Positions 32,310 to 33,843 of a stretch of 33,843 bases of DNA are shown one piece after another. Below the pieces are notes generated by a model, which worked only from the letters and a program-made list of their open reading frames with translations, was not told where the DNA came from and did no database searches. Each line of letters starts with the position of its first letter. Positions within the stretch are counted from its first letter, which is position 1. Source of the DNA: Suillus spraguei (lineage: Eukaryota > Basidiomycota > Agaricomycetes > Boletales > Suillaceae); NCBI GenBank assembly GCA_016800925.1, contig JABCPU010000634.1, forward strand, positions 1 through 33,843, read 5' to 3'. The position numbers were made by a program, and so were the translations under genes.

Positions 32310-33843
32310 GCCATGGACAAGTGGTAACTCCTATAGACGTGAGACGAGTGTCAAAAGATAGGGTTTTAAGCCCAGTGCCAATATGTTCGTTACATCGTGC
32401 CTGCATCAAATATTGCATGCTTGTGATTATGAAACTCTTTGAGCGAGGCAACCATAGAATCAACAGAGGTGTCAGAATAAACAGGGCTTTGGGCCTTGTA
32501 GATGAAATAGATCAAAGCCAAATTGCATGGACAACTGGGGGGGGGGGGGATGATCCCGGTGATAGAAGGAACCAAGGTGCATTGCAAGTCCCGATGTTCT
32601 CAGCCAGTTGGCATGTTCCTACTCTCTTGTGGTGACTTTGGAAATGGATATCAAGTTTGTCCTTCCCCACCGATTCTTTGAACCACTTGAACAGGTGGTC
32701 AAAGAAAAAATTTATGGCCAGTGTGAAGAATTTCCCTACCAGAAAGTGAGAAGGGTCTGAGCATCACCAGTTCCATCAAAAAGGCTGGTGAATGCCACTT
32801 AACGAATGAGCCTTGGCTTCCTCCTGGAATTCTTTGCAACCTCCATGGATGATGCATTGACAGATGTCGTATATCACCGCAAGTGTATGTTCTTTCGTGC
32901 GTGGTGGATGGCGATAAGTGTCACCAAAAGATTGAGATGTGGCCAACATGATAGGAGAAGTGACCTTCGAGACACATGCGATGGCTTGCTGTTCTGGCAA
33001 ATCCTGCAGTGTATGCAACCAAAGGTGTGAAGCAGTGTCATACATGGCCGGCTGGATCGGGCATCAACTTGCCCACATGGCTGCGACCTTAATGTCTGCA
33101 AAGATGATGTCCAATGCACTTGTGGAATAGCCGCTGGCTTAGAATGGTTTGGTAGTCAGGATGCATGTCAATGAATTTGGGAATCAGCATGTATGTGACG
33201 CATTGCCAGGCATGACATGTTGCTCTCATCCACATGTCAGACTGAATGTTGCTGATGGTGACAAAAATGGGGTGCATTTCAAGTCCTTCAGTATGCCACG
33301 TCACAGGTGTCTTGTCAGATGCAATGATCATTGGAACAATGGTAGCACCCTCGGGAAGCTGATCCTGCACCGAAGTCATCAGTAAACTACTGTGAATGAT
33401 ATAATGAACTTACCTGAATTTCGAATGCTTGTTGGGCCATAAAATATTCACTGTATTTGCGTTTGTCACCATCGACTACGATGTGCGGGTCATATGTCAT
33501 GTGTTCGCAAAAATTGGATTTGCGAAGAGATCTTGCACTACCTCTAAGCCATTGTGCCAGATGAGGTTTATCGTTGGACAGTTGGGTACCTGGTTATTTC
33601 GAGTGTCATTGAACACCATTTTGGTCCAGTTGGAAGTGAAGCTACCCATGCAAGTAGCTGGTCTTTGGAGCTAAACAATGGATTAGCTCAGTGTACTTGT
33701 CAACTCAAGGTCAGTACACTAGCCCATATTCTCTAACTTCAGATAAACCCATTCCAGCTTCAGAAATCGCTCCATGTCACTTTGTGTTAAGCGTTCACAA
33801 AGGAATTTTCCAAGCTCAAATTTCTGCCTGGTCTTGAAAGGGA

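Larger units (their letters stand above)
29031..33843 (-). pseudogene. Plavaka-type (CACTA-like) transposase, broken by insertions and frameshifts
   Basis: Cut-and-paste transposase of a class common in Agaricomycetes. From the window edge: PFKTRQKFELGKFLCERLTQ; SSKDQLLAWVASLPTGPKWC; YSEYFMAQQAFEIQ; a ~48-bp intron; DQLPEGATIVPMIIASDKTP, TISNIQSDMWMRATCHAWQC (33379-33089). Then LPEQQAIACVSKVTSPIMLA, FGDTYRHPPRTKEHTL (33045-32776), FLVGKFFTLAINFFFDHLFK, and MVASLKEFHNHKHAIFDAG (~32455-32390). The next expected block, RRGTKGTLNNFIIPKLELLQ, lies only at 30200. The gap holds the solo LTR 31069-32309 plus ~0.9 kb. C-terminal blocks: ITHCKLPFERTSHQS (30200-29787), LPDFGRVFSDYNAKASGGQF (29759-29433), HYLADQPLLYVQYYEIIDNP, and DKEVYHSL to the stop at 29031. 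Several frame changes and a Gly-coding G-run near 32540 mark decay. Family named from remembered motifs. Confidence 0.8.

Noticed and set aside
32539..32549. G homopolymer as a possible regulatory G-tract
   Set aside because: It lies in a decayed transposase coding region and is more likely a slippage or assembly artefact.

Overview
The window looks like a stretch of an Agaricomycete (mushroom-forming basidiomycete) nuclear genome. The evidence is: genes split by ~50-bp GT-AG introns; a mitochondrial-type HSP60; a 20S proteasome beta-7 homologue; Ty3/Gypsy gag and chromodomain fragments; a Plavaka-type (CACTA-like) transposase; and several multi-copy, poorly characterised protein families that I recognise from Agaricomycete genomes. 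I cannot assign a genus.

Layout. 1-2075: 5' end of a minus-strand Gypsy element (gag open to the window edge, primer-binding-site candidate, ~1.37-kb LTR). 2250-3530: gene and LTR debris with an AT-rich inverted-repeat patch. 3527-6303: decayed minus-strand multi-exon gene whose last exon is split by a solo LTR. 6305-12647: retroelement nest. A 5' LTR of one Gypsy family carries a nested solo LTR of another. Next come a leader, itself split by a third solo LTR, and the gag N-terminus. After that follow inverted or shuffled fragments (protease, a reverse-oriented LTR, chromodomain, gag zinc knuckle), ending in a truncated LTR. 12648-15159: no confident gene, but a 280-bp MITE-like inverted-repeat element. 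15160-16675: intact four-exon gene for an acidic unknown protein, with signs of internal exon duplication. 16760-17678 (minus): proteasome beta-7 pseudogene, head to head with hsp60 (17911-19842, plus). hsp60 is nearly perfect but has an apparent 1-bp deletion cutting off its Gly-Met tail. 21195-22157 (minus): ubiquitin-like/RING-type gene. 23300-24572 (minus): decayed alpha/beta-hydrolase. 26266-28014 (plus): degraded multi-intron membrane-protein gene resembling the DUF6534 family. 29031-33843 (minus): Plavaka-like transposase pseudogene, interrupted by another solo LTR and an extra ~0.9-kb insertion.

The host genes do not form a pathway. hsp60 and the beta-7 remnant are both proteostasis genes sharing a ~230-bp divergent intergenic region. 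The dominant story is transposon activity: four solo LTRs have perfect 5-bp target duplications, two of them sit in coding sequence, and one can be dated relative to its host LTR because an uninterrupted copy of that LTR lies ~3 kb away. All calls were made by eye from translated sequence. Splice sites, frameshifts and family names were not tested by alignment, and some single-base lesions could be assembly errors.
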